Assembly (NCBI RefSeq): GCF_009730915.1
Contig: NC_052472.1
Location: 2,232,001 to 2,296,000 of the forward strand
Source of the DNA: Dioscorea cayenensis subsp. rotundata
Lineage: Eukaryota; Streptophyta; Magnoliopsida; Dioscoreales; Dioscoreaceae
DNA: 64,000 bases
Direction: 5' to 3'
Shown one piece after another: positions 12,564-23,990 of this stretch. The position numbers and the translations under genes are program-made. Under the pieces are notes generated by a model that saw only the letters and a list, made by a program, of their open reading frames with translations, ran no database searches and was not told the DNA's origin. Numbering within the stretch: the stretch's first letter is position 1; the number at the start of each line of letters is the position of its first letter.

Positions 12564-12565
<2 letters not shown>
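12185..12565. repeat. Diverged direct repeat, about 260 bp period
   Basis: The sequence starting TTTACTATTTCAA(C/A)CACT at about 12187 recurs at about 12447. Downstream matches continue, including TTTAAAATAT(A/T)AAGA, a CATCATTG/CATCATCA block and CACAAGTACAAAAGTT versus GGACCAAAATTGTACTT. This lies in the probable first intron of the DsbA-like gene. Confidence 0.6.
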
Positions 12566-12612
<47 letters not shown>

Positions 12613-12646
12613 ATTTTTTTTAATCACAACTAAAATTGGAACTCAC

Positions 12647-12820
12647 AACTTTTAAGCTGATAAAGAAATAAAATATCAAATAATTTATTGAGAAACAATT
12701 TATATAACTTTTAAGCTGATAAAAATAAAATAAAATATCAACTATACTTTATTGAGAAACAATATATATAACTATTAAGCTGATAAAGAAATATTTATAG
12801 CGAAACAATTTTCATAAATA
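12647..12820. repeat. Short tandem array, about 60 bp unit, just under three copies
   Basis: AACTTTTAAGCTGATAAA starts at 12647 and 12706, and AACTATTAAGCTGATAAA at 12770. Each is followed by an ATTGAGAAACAATWTATATA-like tail (AGCGAAACAATTTTCATA in the last copy). Periods are 59 and 64 bp. Confidence 0.85.
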
Positions 12821-12905
12821 TATATTGGAAAAAATTATAAAAAATAATTATAAAAAAATAAAATTTAAAAAAAAAAAGCAAGAGAGGGTTGATGAAGGCA
12901 CTTAC

Positions 12906-13156
12906 GGAAGAGGGAAGGGATGAAATATGAAGGAGAGATGAGGGGAGTAGTATTGCAAAGCTTGCTTCAATGGAGGCCAAGAGTCTCTGCTATCAGGACA
13001 CAAGGGATCAAAGAAAGCTTCCACCATTATTGAACCTTCATCCTTGTTCTTTGAATTATATAATGGAAATCCATCATATTTCTTTGGTATTATTATTTGT
13101 CCCAATGAAATTTCAATAACAAGCATAAAAATGAAGATCAAATGAACCACACCCAT
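12906..13156 (-). CDS. DsbA-like thioredoxin-fold protein, first exon only
   Basis: The ATG at 13156 opens an exon with a hydrophobic signal-peptide-like N-terminus (VHLIFIFMLVIEISLG). It continues with a conserved plant block: IPKKYDGFPLY, then VEAFFDPLCPDSRDSWPPLK and a VSFIFHPFPLP-like strand. This is the N-terminal part of plant thioredoxin-superfamily/DSBA-like secreted proteins, in which CPDS occupies the position of a redox CxxC (one Cys only). The exon ends in phase 2 at a GTAAGT donor (12905). No later exon is visible before the gap at 12140, and beyond the gap is Copia DNA, so the rest is in the gap, misplaced or lost. A (TA)n run at 13200-13224, about 44 bp before the ATG, could serve as a TATA element. 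Confidence 0.75.
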
Positions 13157-13199
13157 GTTTAATTTTCTCTCTATGTGAGTTCTCCCTCCCTCTCTCTTG

Positions 13200-13224
13200 A
13201 TATATATATATATATATATATATA
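13200..13224 (-). promoter_or_regulatory. (TA)n run, possible TATA region of the DsbA-like gene
   Basis: 25 bp of TA repeats about 44 bp upstream of the minus-strand ATG, followed by a GA-rich leader. The position suits a TATA element with a very short 5' UTR; function is inferred only from position. Confidence 0.4.
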
Positions 13225-15029
13225 GTTTTTATCATAGAGTTTGTTATTGATATCAAGGAAAATGGTATAGTTGAGTAGTTGAAAACTTGACATTTTTTTT
13301 TTTTATTTAGAAGATAAGCCCCTGGTTAGTCAAGAGATGTATGTGGAGTTAATGTCTTAACGCTTTCTCATCTTGAAATATTAGGGTTTGTGGGGTCTAA
13401 ACTTTTAGGGAGTTAATTTTTCTATACGAAATTTGAACTATCATCACCTTTCTTTTTCTTCATTGGACTAGGTGTTAGTGCTATTTGCCACTCGATTTAA
13501 CTTGACATTTCAATTTTTAGATTTATAAATTATTATTATTATTATAAAATAATATAAACAAATATAGACTTCATTTATTTATTTTGAAACATATGGACGA
13601 CTCTCATTGGAGCTTTACTTTAAAAAGAAAAGAAAATACCAACCCTTCTGAGAAGATAAATATAAACTTTTTCCCACAAATTTCGTGAAAATTACGAATG
13701 AACCATGGTGTAGTTGCTCCACACATCCACATATTTCTGATTTAAAATAAATGGTTCATAGTCATAATAAAATATATATGAAGAATAAATCAGAACCTTT
13801 TCATGGTTGAACAAACTATTGTTATGAAATTTCCAATTCTTTGCAATTCATTATGGAATTTATGGCAAGAGAAAGGGAACCTAGTTTCTATCCCCTCTTT
13901 ATTATGAAATATATTTTCAATTGTCTCTATATGGAAATAGCAGCGAAGGTGAGGAGGTTTGAAAGTTCAAATGAATTAAAATACTTTAGAAGATGGAGGA
14001 GCCTTGACTCCAATGTTTGCTTTGGATGTAGACACATAGATGGTGATGTTTATGGGCAAGATATTTTGTATGGACAATGATAATTGAAAGGATTAATCCT
14101 CCTAAATTTATAAATTATATATCATCTTCAAATTTATAATATCTTATATGAGTAATAATTTTTGTAAATAGAATTACTTAAATAGTTTTTCCAAATAACT
14201 TAGAGATTCAAATTAAGTTAGTTTTTGTGTCAACATTTACATCATTTTCTCTCTCTCTCTCTCAAAAAAAAAAATAAAATAAAATCTAATTCCTCTAGAT
14301 CTAGGGCGGAGAGGTTTAGGATATAGGATTTAAATTTTAAAGTTTAGGGTTTAAAGTACAAGGTTTGGAGTTTAATAGGGTTTTATGTTTTTTGGTTTTG
14401 GGTTTAACAATAATTTATATAATTTAGGTCTTGTTTGGTTTAAGGTAATATTATATTACCGTGCGGAATGGGACTAAGTGATTTTATTGTTTGGTTGTTT
14501 ATGGTCACAATATCATATTCTTGGAATTTAATAATTTATCAATATTATCAAGGGATGTAATTATCATTTAAAGAGGTGGTAATCTCATATTTTGGGGAGA
14601 ATGTAATTTTTTTCTCTCCTATTATACCTCTCAAGTTCAATATAATTCACAAAATATTAATTTTTAATAATTTAAAAATAAAAAAAATATTTTATTGGAG
14701 ATAAAAGAAACATCTGAGATTATTTTTCCTTCAAATATTAAATAACAAAATTGGAGGGGAAAATTATATTTATTTAAAATAATTATGTTTGATTTAATTA
14801 TTATTTTTTTAAAAATAATTATTTAGAAGTTTATATATTAATAAAAATTAAATACTTTAGTATTAAAATTTATGTTTTTAATAATAACAAATATTTATTA
14901 TTATACAACTTTCATTTTAGTATCACTAAATGTTATAAACTTTAATCCATTTGACACCTATTAAATAAAAGTATTTTAGTAAAATATTAATTGATAATAT
15001 AAATTCACACATAACTCAATATGACAATA
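13225..15029. other. AT-rich spacer without recognised gene
   Basis: No protein family is recognised. A short frame at 13841-14080 has no recognised motif. At 14310-14405 there are TTTAGGGTTTAAA-like runs resembling degenerate telomere-type sequence. From 14433 a GGTCTTGTTTGGTTTAAGG start resembles a MITE end, but I found no convincing partner. Confidence 0.6.
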
Positions 15030-15346
15030 CTCCCTCTTGGTCATTTTTACTTGTTATGTTTTGGAGTTCCTTTATGTTCCTTTTTATTTATCACATTAGA
15101 AATTTTGTGCAGCATTAAATATTTTTTTTCAAATTTACCCTTTTCATTTAATGTACTTGTACAATTTTCAATAAATCATAGTCAACTAAGTACTAAATTA
15201 TATACTCCACTAGTGGATTTTTAAATAGGAGTAGTTTTGAAAAGTAATAATTTTTTTTTAAAATATAGGGGACCAATTAATTTTCACAAACTTCACTTAA
15301 TTGGTGTGAATTAGATAAATGTGACAAATAAAAAGAACGGAGGAAG
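15030..15346. mobile_element. Stowaway (Tc1/Mariner-type) MITE, copy 1
   Basis: A 317 bp element begins CTCCCTCTTGGTCATTTTTA and ends AAAAAGAACGGAGGAAG. The ends are imperfect inverted repeats of the plant Stowaway CTCCCTCCG type and are flanked by TA on both sides (15028-15029 and 15347-15348). The interior matches the element at 19224-19538 in opposite orientation. Non-coding. Confidence 0.88.
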
Positions 15347-17519
15347 TATTACATTCCAACCACATTACTGTTTTATCAATAAAAAAAAAATAAGCATATT
15401 TTAATCAATATAATAGCATTTTCTTCTTATTCTTTCTTCTTATTATTTCCATTAATATAATTTAGGAATTACATTTCTATAACCAGGAGGCAAGGATTAG
15501 AAATCACAAAAACAAGATCTATGCTATTATTGATGATGATGGGTATATTCATTCAAATCACCAAAGCATTGGTAATTTTTTCTCTGAATTTTATTCCAGA
15601 TTATAGACCTTCTAATAGTGTTTCTTTTATTGATTTTGTCCCTAGTCACCCCAATAATCTTCATACTTTGAATGTTGATGATAGAGACACCTTGACTAGG
15701 CCTATTACTCTTTCTAAAATTTATCAAACTCTTAAATCTATGCTCACGAGAAAAAGTTTAAGGCCTGATGGTTTGAATGTTGACTTCAATCTGCTATATT
15801 GGAAGGTTGCGAAGGAAAGTTTGTTTAAAGCCATCAATTATTTTTTTCCAAACTACCAACCTCACTAATTCTAAAGGTAGAACTTACATTGTTCTGGTTC
15901 CTAAAAAAGATTGTCCTAATAGAGTTTGTGATTTCAAAATCATATCTCTATGCAATGATTGTTATAAAATAATTTCTAAAACTTTGAGCAACATGCTAAA
16001 GGGGGTCATGCATAGGCTTATTGGTCTCGAGCAAAATGGTTTTTTTTGCAGGCCGATCCACCTTTGATAATATCATTGTTGCTTAAGAGATAATGAACGC
16101 CTTAGAATGTGATTCCCAATCCCTACCTAAGATGTTACTCAAAATATGCATTGAAAAGGCTTATAATTCCTTAGAGTGGAATGCCATCTTCACCATCCTT
16201 AAGATCATACAATTCCCTAATAATTGGATATCTTGGATTAAAACTTATATCTCATCTTCCAATTTTTCCTTCTTAATTAATGGCAGTGCACTACTTGGTT
16301 CTTTAGTCCAAGAGGGATTACACAAGGTAACCCCTTATCACCTTTCTTATTCCTTTTAGTACCTCAAAACCTTGCTACTCTTCTAAATCATGCCATAAGT
16401 TTTAATCTGATACTTGGTTTTGATAGAAGATTATCCAGCAACTTTAATCGTCTCATGTTTGTCGATAATCTAATAGTGGTCAGTAGGCCTTCTAGAGTTG
16501 TTGCAAGAAATTGTAGGCTCTATCTAGATATTTACAAAAATGTCACTGGACAAAAAACAACTTATCTAAATCCACTATTTTATTTTTCTAGTTGGTTAAC
16601 AGAAAAATCAACGATACTATCAAAAATATCCATGGCATAAAAATAAGGACTATTCTTTTCAAGTACCTGGGTGTCTAGATATCTCATAAAAGATTACCTA
16701 TTAATTAGTGTCTAATCCTAGTGGAAAGAACCAAACATAGCTTAAACTTTTGGAACTACTCGTTTATTTCTCTTGTTGGGTGGGTTGTTCTTATTAACAG
16801 TTCCTTAATGTCTATTCCTATTTACTCTTTATCTTACTATCATGCCCCTGATTCAGTTCTTAACATGATATCTAAATTTTTATAAAGGCATTGCTAGTGG
16901 TAGTTTTCACTCTATGAATTGGAACACTAATACACTTCCTAAAATTGAGAGAAGGATTAGGGGATTAGGAATCTAAGGAGTGATAAAAGAACATTAATGA
17001 CTAAAAACATCTTTGCTGCTCTAAATCTTAAGGACAAACATTGGGTTTAGATTCTTCATCTTAGATATGGTGGTTTCAATGTTAGGTCCAAAATTCCAAG
17101 ATTGAGAAAGTTTCTTGGCTTTATCATATATTTTGTATAACTACATATAATATTAAGGCCAACATATGGATTAATGTTTGTAATCTTGATTCCACTAGTT
17201 TCCTCAAGGATCCTTGGATTTTGGGCATCCATATTTCTTTGAAGCCTACTAATGGTAACATGGATATCTTTGTGGAAACTTTGAATATTTTTGAATTTTG
17301 AGTGGTAATGTTTTAAATTATTCTGAGATTAAGAACTATTTTGCCAACCACCTTGATTGAAGTATATGGCTTTTGATTATAACTGTATCAATCAGTGGGT
17401 CTAGATACCAAATGCCTTGTCTAGTTAGAATTGTTTACAACAATCTCAATCAAGCTTCCTATTTTGATTTTGCTATTGGAGTGGTTGGCATATTCTATGG
17501 AGGTTGCCCATAGCTCCTA

Positions 17520-17734
17520 GGGAATGACTTAGGTGAAGTTAGATAGATGTAGTTAGTGTTGTTCACCATTGACATTGTGACATCTGCCCCAAAAATATAT
17601 AAAAATATAATAACTTTCCTATAATATCTTTACTGTTTTCTAAAAATTACTCATCTTATGTCACATGTCAAACATCCAATGGTGAACTACACTAACTACA
17701 TCTAAATTATCTAACTTCATCTTTAGTCATTCCC
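17520..17734. mobile_element. Mutator-like MITE with long terminal inverted repeats
   Basis: A 215 bp insert in the LINE relic. The left arm starts GGGAATGACTTAGGTGAAGT and the right arm ends GTCATTCCC. About 60 bp of each arm pair as imperfect inverted repeats, including TTAGTGT(T/A)GTTCACCATT. The flanks ATAGCTCCTA (17510-17519) and ATAGCTCTTA (17735-17744) are a 10 bp target duplication with one mismatch. Long TIRs with a 9-10 bp duplication fit the Mutator superfamily. Confidence 0.8.
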
Positions 17735-17921
17735 ATAGCTCTTAAGGATAAAACTTTCCTTTGGAGGCTATTCCACTGCAGGATTCCAACATTTTGAATT
17801 TCTTTATAATCTCAACATTGGCACCTAGATGCAATGTCCTTTCTATGGCCCAACCTAGCAAGTGAAACTGTGGAGCATATCATGTACAACTGCATCTTAG
17901 CTAGAAGATGGTGGTATTTAG

Positions 17922-18815
17922 CAAGGTTATCAGACCCGGCCCGGGCAATGACCCGGCTAAGCCCAGGAGTCAGGGGTCAATGGGTTCGACCGGGTCGAAT
18001 CGGGGTTGAACCGGGGTCAATAATTAAATATAAAAAATATTATAATAATTAATAATGAGCAAATATAATATTAAACCCATAATTATATTATAAAAACCTA
18101 CTCAAATTTGATATTTAAATTGATAAATGACATTATATCATGATGAGAGTTTTTCTAATTATATCATTTATTTTTATATTTTTAAATATTTACAAATTTA
18201 ATATATTAATATATAATTATCGAACTTCTCTCGGTGTTATTTATTTATTTATTTGTTTATTGGTTGATTTTGTTAAAATAAATAAAAAATTAATTCACTA
18301 ATTCTTATATCTCAATTGAATTTTTATTTTGTTTTAAATTTTCTTATATTTTTTATTTAATTAGAATACTTTAATTTTATATTTTTATAATAAAATTACG
18401 CTCTTTTTTTTATTTTCTTAATAAATTAAATTTTTAGAAAGTATTTACATAACACATTAATATATTTTATTTTTAAATGTTAATTTTTGTTGGTATGTTT
18501 ATAATATATATATATATATATATTGTAATTCTATTTATTGATTATAAATTATAAATTAATATTAATAAATATACACGATTTCGTGGTTTCTAATGAGAAA
18601 ATAATAATAAATTATTAAATATTATAAAAAAAAATTAAACATTGTGATCCGGTTGATCTGGGCCGGGTCAACCGATTCCTATTGAACCGCTCGAGTCACG
18701 GGTTAACACGGGTTTTTAATACCGGGTCATGGGGATACTGGCACGGCCACATGGTCGGTTCTCGGGATTTTTCCGGTTGAACCGGGTTTGGGTCGATCCG
18801 AGTCGACAACCCTTG
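17922..18815. mobile_element. Non-autonomous hAT element inserted in the LINE relic
   Basis: An 894 bp element flanked by a perfect 8 bp duplication GTATTTAG (17914-17921 and 18816-18823), the hAT hallmark. The left end is CAAGGTTATCAGACCCGG; the reverse complement of the right end is CAAGGGTTGTCGACTCGG. Both ends hold dense subterminal ACCCGG/AACCGG motifs; the middle is AT-rich and non-coding. Removing it rejoins the LINE frame through ARRWW/YLVIDY. Confidence 0.9.
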
Positions 18816-19223
18816 GTATTTAGTTATTGATTATTCCAAAATTAATTGTAATGACTTTGGAAATATGATGGAGGGATAATGGCTTACTATGAAATAAAGA
18901 ATGGATAGCCATATTCAACAATCTTTTAAAGGTTATTCAACAATCTTTTAAAGGTTTGGTGGCAACTTGTCTTTGGAGTATTTGAAAGGCCCAGTGTGAC
19001 CTTGTTTTCAACAGCAAAAGATTCAAGCACATCAAATTTTTCAATAAGCTCTCAAAGACACTGAAGATTATTTATGGAGAATTAAAGGGCACATTAGAGA
19101 GTATCTCAACAACTCTTTTTTTTTTTTTCTAAACTTTCGATTATAATTATGTGTGATGCATCTTGGAATAATCCTGATTGGGCTCTTTGTGGTGTAAATT
19201 TTGTTGTAATTACTAGGTCAATA

Positions 19224-19538
19224 CTCTCTACATTCCTTTTAACTTGTCACATTTACCTAATTTACACTTATTAAAAAAAATAGTTGAAGTTAGTTGGTTA
19301 CCTATATTTTATAAAAAAATCATTATTTTCCAAAACTACCCCTATTTAAAACTCCACAAAGTAGAGTATATGATTTAATACTTAGTTGATTGTGATTTAT
19401 TGAAAATTGTACAAATGCATTAAATTAAAAAGTAAATTTGGAAAAACTATTTAATGCTGCTTAAAATTTTTAATGTGACAAGTAAAAAGGAATAGAAAAA
19501 AACTTCAAAATGTGACAAGTAAAAAGGAACGGAGAGAG
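19224..19538. mobile_element. Stowaway (Tc1/Mariner-type) MITE, copy 2
   Basis: A 315 bp element begins CTCTCTACATTCCTTTTAAC and ends AAAAAGGAACGGAGAGAG, with TA at both flanks (19222-19223, 19539-19540). Its interior is the inverted equivalent of the copy at 15030-15346, sharing for example the CAATTTTCAATAAATCA segment. Confidence 0.88.
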
Positions 19539-19832
19539 TATATTTTAAGAAATATTTTCTTTTCTCTTGGGCCTTTGGTTGGGAGGGCCTACATTTGAAT
19601 CTGGTCTTGGACCTGGCCAAAATAAAGGCAGCCCATGAAGAGCATCAGAAGGATCTGATCTCGAGGCAATGATCATCATCAAATCGGATCCGAAACCCGC
19701 AAATGGATCCGACCCGATAACAAATCGTGTTTTCCCTTCGCTTCGTTCTCAGTTCTCTCTTGCTTCTCGTCGTCGTCGGCGGCGGTCTAGGGTTTCAAGC
19801 TCCGGCGAGCGGAGGATCGGAGAAGAGTGAGG

Positions 19833-20244
19833 ATGGCCGGAAGCGCGTTCAATGCCTTCAAAGCTTGCGTCCCGATCCAATGGAGCCCCAGGCTGTACAT
19901 CACGCTGGTGCGTGGTCTCCCCGGCACTCGCAAGCTCCATCGCCGCACTCTCTACGCCATGCGCCTCCGCCGATGCCACCGCACTGTAGTTCACCGCACC
20001 ACCCCCTCGCTCGTCGGCATGCTCAATCAGGTCTGTGTTCCTTCTTCTTCTGGCTTGTTGCTCTGGATTTGAGGGTTTGATGAGAGTGTGGTTAAGTTTT
20101 CAGGTGAAGAGGTTGGTTGTGGTGGAGACGGAGGCCATGTTTAATGCTCGGAAACAGAAGGAGGAGGAGCACAGGGCGTTGCGCCCTCCCATTGTTGTCA
20201 GCCATGCTCCACCTCCGGCTCCTGCTCAGCAACCTGCGCAGTGA
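19833..20244 (+). CDS. Mitochondrial large-subunit ribosomal protein uL30m
   Basis: Two coding exons, 19833-20030 and 20104-20244, encode 112 residues. The first shows the plant mitochondrial L30 pattern: FKACVPIQWSPRLYITLVRG, then LPGTRKLHRRTL, AMRLRRCHRTV and TPSLVGMLNQ. Exon 2 gives VKRLVVVETEAMFNARK and HRALRPPIVVSH, ending in a Pro/Ala/Gln-rich tail. The intron (20031-20103) is GT-AG, phase 0. The ATG at 19833 is chosen because homology begins shortly after it. The protein is a structural component of the mitochondrial 60S-type large subunit. A strong GTGAGT donor overlaps the stop (CA|GTGAGT at 20240/20241), and an acceptor before 22080 would restore CAG followed by TAA (22081-22083). 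The last exon is therefore mainly 3' UTR, and the protein is the same spliced or not. Confidence 0.9.
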
Positions 20245-22260
20245 GTTTCTTGTGCTCTTCTCTGTATCATTGGAATCCTTTGTTTCTTTTCTCTGTATGT
20301 TATTGTTTTCTCTGATTGTTTTTGCAAGAGTTTTGATTGGAAAATATATGGGGATAATTTTTTTAGCTGGTGCTTTTGACTGCTGAGATTTGAGCTTCAA
20401 ATGACATACTTGTTTAGATTTTTGATAGATTTGGGATGGAGTAGAGGTCCTTAATTGTTGATTTTGGAGTGTTGCACTTGTGAGATTGCTGGTTGGCATC
20501 CCCTGTGCATTAGTTGGGTTTTTGAGAACTTACCTGTGGGGCTAGTGTTCTATTGCTAGTCCTGGTGCTTTTAGCTCTTGAGGTTTGAGCTTGAGATGAA
20601 AATAGTGCAACACCATTAAACAAATAAGGATGCTTGTTTAGAATTTTGATAGATTTGAGACGGGTTTAAGGTTCTTAATGGTTGATTTTCAAGCCTTGCA
20701 TTTGCAAGATTGCTGATTGGTGTCTGTGGCATGGATTTGGTGGGGCTTGTGAGAATTTGTGATGTCTGCAAGTTCTATGTGTATGATACTCAAATGCTCA
20801 AAGGGAAGGAAGATGGTGAAGATGGTCCCTTTTGAGCTAGTGTTTACTGTTCGAGTAGGTAGGTGACAGGAAGGACAAGGTAGGGTTATTGATTGGCTGG
20901 TTGTGGGGAAGTTTTGCTTGTAGCCTTCAATTGATTTTTTATGATCCTTGGAAGGAGAGCAAACGGGGCTTGATTGGTGTTGATTGAGTTTAAAAGTGGA
21001 GCTTTGGTCTGAATAAAGAAATTCCATGTAAATGCGGCAATTGTGCCTGTACCATATTGTCGAACAACTAAAAGATGTAACTTGTGGTTGATAAAATATT
21101 ATCATTTCCGCAATTTTTTTTTATTTCAGATGAAAAATAGAGGATTAGCTTTGGATATGTTGGTTGTTGAAATATGTCAAAACACAAGGTAGCTTTGCTC
21201 CCGCAATCTTACTTATACTTGTGGTAGGGCTTCAGGTTTGAATTTAACTCAGCCTTTTGTACAAGTTTTATAGCTATGCTTGGCTTTAAGCCGGGGGGAT
21301 AATGCTAATGCAAAATGTCTTGCATGTAGGCGGCATTTATTATTGGTTTACTGTTGCATCTTGTCGAACACTTGCATTGAAGTGAATTAAGATGGATGAG
21401 CAATTATTAGTTTGATTCCTCATTCACCAAGTAAAAAACAACAGTGGTCTTGAAATTTGGCAAGCTACTCTTTGGCTGAATTTTCTCCATAAGAGAACAT
21501 CGAAAAAAGTTTACTAGTGTTTCATCTTCTTCATCAGTGATATCATCTCAATATTAGTCAGGGGAAGTTTAAGTTGAGAACAATTTTGGGTGCTCATGTT
21601 GAAAGGTAAAAGTATGTCCAAGTCTACAGTCCTTGTGCATTATGTCAGTAGGGGAAAAATCACATTTACAGACGGTCAGTATCTCTATTCTTGCAGGGGC
21701 TTCAATTGACTAATCCTTGAATGAGCTGTAGGAATTGTAATTTTTCTTTTTTTTGGGTTATGCAGCTTTCCAGCTTAACTTTTACATATTATTGAATAAG
21801 AATTTTCTCATATGTAGTATAGATCTGTTTGCATGAGTACCGTACTATTGCCATTTCTCCATATTGATTTTATTTTATGTTTTTTCTTCAATATTTACCA
21901 CATCCTTGAGATTATGTGGAAGTTCAAACCGTAGTGTGTTACACAGATCAATTTATTGTTTGGTTATTGTACATCCATGAACGAAGCAAACGATATGTGA
22001 GAGTAACTTGCTTACTAATAGATTTTATTTTTCCCCTCCCAGTATTATTTTAATAAGTGTCCATTGTCATATTTTTCAGGTAAACAGAAATGGGCTTGAT
22101 GATGCTTGAGCATAAATTATGGTCAAATTCTTCATCGGATGATATGATCAATTGTGGAGCTGTGTTAGTTTTGTCCGAATCAGAAGCAGGATTACAAGTA
22201 CTGTACAATTAATCCATATCTATGTTAAAATTTTCTCTCTGCTTAGTTTTCTACTTGAAA
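20245..22260 (+). other. uL30m terminal intron and 3' UTR exon (inferred)
   Basis: The intron runs from the donor at 20241 to the ATTTTTCAG acceptor ending at 22079. The 3' exon starts at 22080 with G-TAA completing the reading frame. AATTAAT-rich sequence near 22200-22260 may hold the poly(A) site. No other gene is seen here. Confidence 0.6.
20367..20790. repeat. Tandem duplication, about 200 bp unit, in the uL30m terminal intron
   Basis: The segment starting CTGGTGCTTTTGACTGCTGA at about 20369 recurs as CTGGTGCTTTTAGCTCTTGA at about 20562. Shared blocks follow in order: TTTGAGCTT, CTTGTTTAGA, TTTTGATAGATTTG, GGTYCTTAATKGTTGATTTT and GCAAGATTGCTG/GAGATTGCTGGTTGG. Confidence 0.75.
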
Positions 22261-23459
22261 GGAGAAATAATAAGCTTTTAATCAATCGGCAACTTTAGAA
22301 TCTTGATATTATGTTTGACCTAGTCGCAATGTTCTTTCAGCGAGAGACCAATTAGGACTAGTGGAGTAACTATGTTGTTTGAAAACCTAGCATCCTTTAT
22401 CTAAATTCTCATCTTAACTAGGTTTTGGTGCTTCCTAATAAATTTCATATGCTTGAAATGGGAAATGTAGTTTCACATTTCTTGTTAGGTTTCAAATCTC
22501 TTTTGCCCAATCATATGCTGTTGTTTCCACATCTACTGTTTACATCGAACTCCAAAACAATACTTCGATTAGTCAGTTTTTTTGTTGTTTTGAGTCATTC
22601 TGAACTATGTTCTTAGCTCATGCAAGTAATACTGTCAAAATTGCATAAGTATCTATCTGCTTTTAGAAGTAGATATAAATGTTATTTGGACATTCTCAGG
22701 ATGAACCAATCAATATTTATAACTTAAAGATTATGAATGTGATGAAGGTCTCTCTGATTATCAGGTAATTTTCTGGTCAGACTATTTAAAGTCACAATTG
22801 CAGTGGCTTGAAGATCATTTTCTATTTCTAATTTGAGTTATATTTTGTGGCTCTACATCTGTTTGATTTAGGATCATTTGAGAATTATATTAAAAAAATA
22901 TATATATATATATATATATAAATTCAAAAGGTGACAGAAACTAAGATGTTTTCAGTATATCTATTTATTTATTTGATGCAAATAAGCAATACGTGGACCG
23001 CTCCACTTGTATATTCTTTTATTTTTTATAACTTTTTATTGTGTTTATTAAAAAATTATAATCTTATATACTGAAATTTGATAAAATAAGGGTTTTTTTT
23101 TTGGCCTTTTCAAAATTCTTACATTAAGACTTTTCAAAGATAATAGGATAGACCTTTGAAATGTTTGTCTGTGTTATGATCTACTTTTATGTGAAAAAAA
23201 GTTTGTGCTACAATATGGATTTTTGTTATATTCAACGAAATATAATAGAAATATAATAGTTATATAACAGGTTTTTTTTATTTGTCAAAATTTTGTTTTA
23301 TAAAATTTATTTGATGATATTGTAACATTCTACATTCACTTTTTTTATTTTTAATGATATATTTTTTTATTGTCCGTACCATTTATATTATATTTTGAAA
23401 TTAATGGTAATAACTAATTAATATTACTCCAATCATTCCAAAAAGTACATATTATTTTA
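22261..23459. other. AT-rich spacer with no recognised gene
   Basis: No coding family seen; contains a short (TA)n at about 22900-22920. Confidence 0.6.
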
Positions 23460-23990
23460 GAGCATGTTGAATAATCTAAAAATATGCCATAATCTGTACA
23501 ATATAGCATATTTTAACATTTTCACAGAATTATGGCATAATGGTTGTTTAGTTATTTTACACTAGAAAATTATGCTATAATTGGGTGTTGTGGCATAAAA
23601 AAATATTCCATTAGTAGTGGAATATTTTTCTAATTGTAAAAAATCTTTTTTCTTCGATTCAACTACTGGCCATCGGTCTACCGGCAGTCTGACCATCGTC
23701 TGGCCAGCTTCCGGCTACCCATTGGTGGTTTGGCTACTCGTCTGGCCAACTTCTAGCGACCCACAGATAGTTTGGCCACCATTCGGCCGGTTTCTATCGA
23801 CCTATCGGTGGTTCAGCCGGCCACTTGTCCACCGGCGATCCGACCACCGTCCGGCTTCTAACGACTCACCGGAGGTCCGATCACTGTCCAACCGATTTCC
23901 ATAATTTTTTTTTTTTTTGCTAACTAAACACTCATTCTTCTGTAAGAATAAAATATGCCACAATTTCTGTAATAATCACTTGCACTTTGT
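23460..23990. mobile_element. Degenerate MITE with a GC-rich minisatellite core
   Basis: AT-rich arms with ATATGCCATAATCTGTA on the left and ATATGCCACAATTTCTGTA on the right enclose a GC-rich core at about 23668-23890. The core is 5-6 diverged copies of a ~42 bp unit with GGCCA(G/A)CTTC, GGTGGTTTGG and CCACCGTC motifs. The layout matches the clearer Tourist element at 44467-44901, which also has a CCGGCCG/TCGGTCGCC core between TTATGCCATAATTTT arms. Exact ends and target duplication are not clear here. Confidence 0.5.

Larger units (their letters stand above)
15480..19120 (+). pseudogene. Decayed LINE (non-LTR retrotransposon) ORF2, interrupted by two MITEs
   Basis: Pieces of a plant L1-type reverse transcriptase occur in order across three frames. 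They include the RT start (GRTYIVLVPKKD, then ISLCNDCYKIISKTLSNML at about 15880-16000), EQNGFF near 16030, a GITQGNPLSPFLF-like piece near 16315, and LMFVDNLIV at 16450, where the usual F/YADD has become FVDN. Next come the zf-RVT region (FLWRLFHCRIPTF, FLWPNLASETVEHIMYNC at 17755-17890) and a terminal CLWSI(*)KAQCDLVFNSKRF block at 18966-19020. Many stops make it non-functional. The frame is split by inserted elements at 17520-17734 and 18816's left neighbour 17922-18815. No endonuclease domain is visible, so the 5' part is truncated. Confidence 0.88.

Noticed and set aside
12647..12820. CRISPR-like array
   Set aside because: Under three imperfect AT-rich copies with no spacers, in a plant nuclear context; an ordinary tandem repeat.
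14310..14405. TTTAGGG-like runs, possible interstitial telomere repeat
   Set aside because: Units are irregular and never form consecutive perfect TTTAGGG copies.
14433..15480. Larger MITE starting GGTCTTGTTTGGTTTAAGG and enclosing the first Stowaway
   Set aside because: The only candidate partner end near 15480 pairs too loosely and no target duplication was found.
23617..23904. 95-codon frame over the GC-rich core near 23.7 kb
   Set aside because: It translates a ~42 bp minisatellite; repeated Trp/Pro/Ser pattern only.
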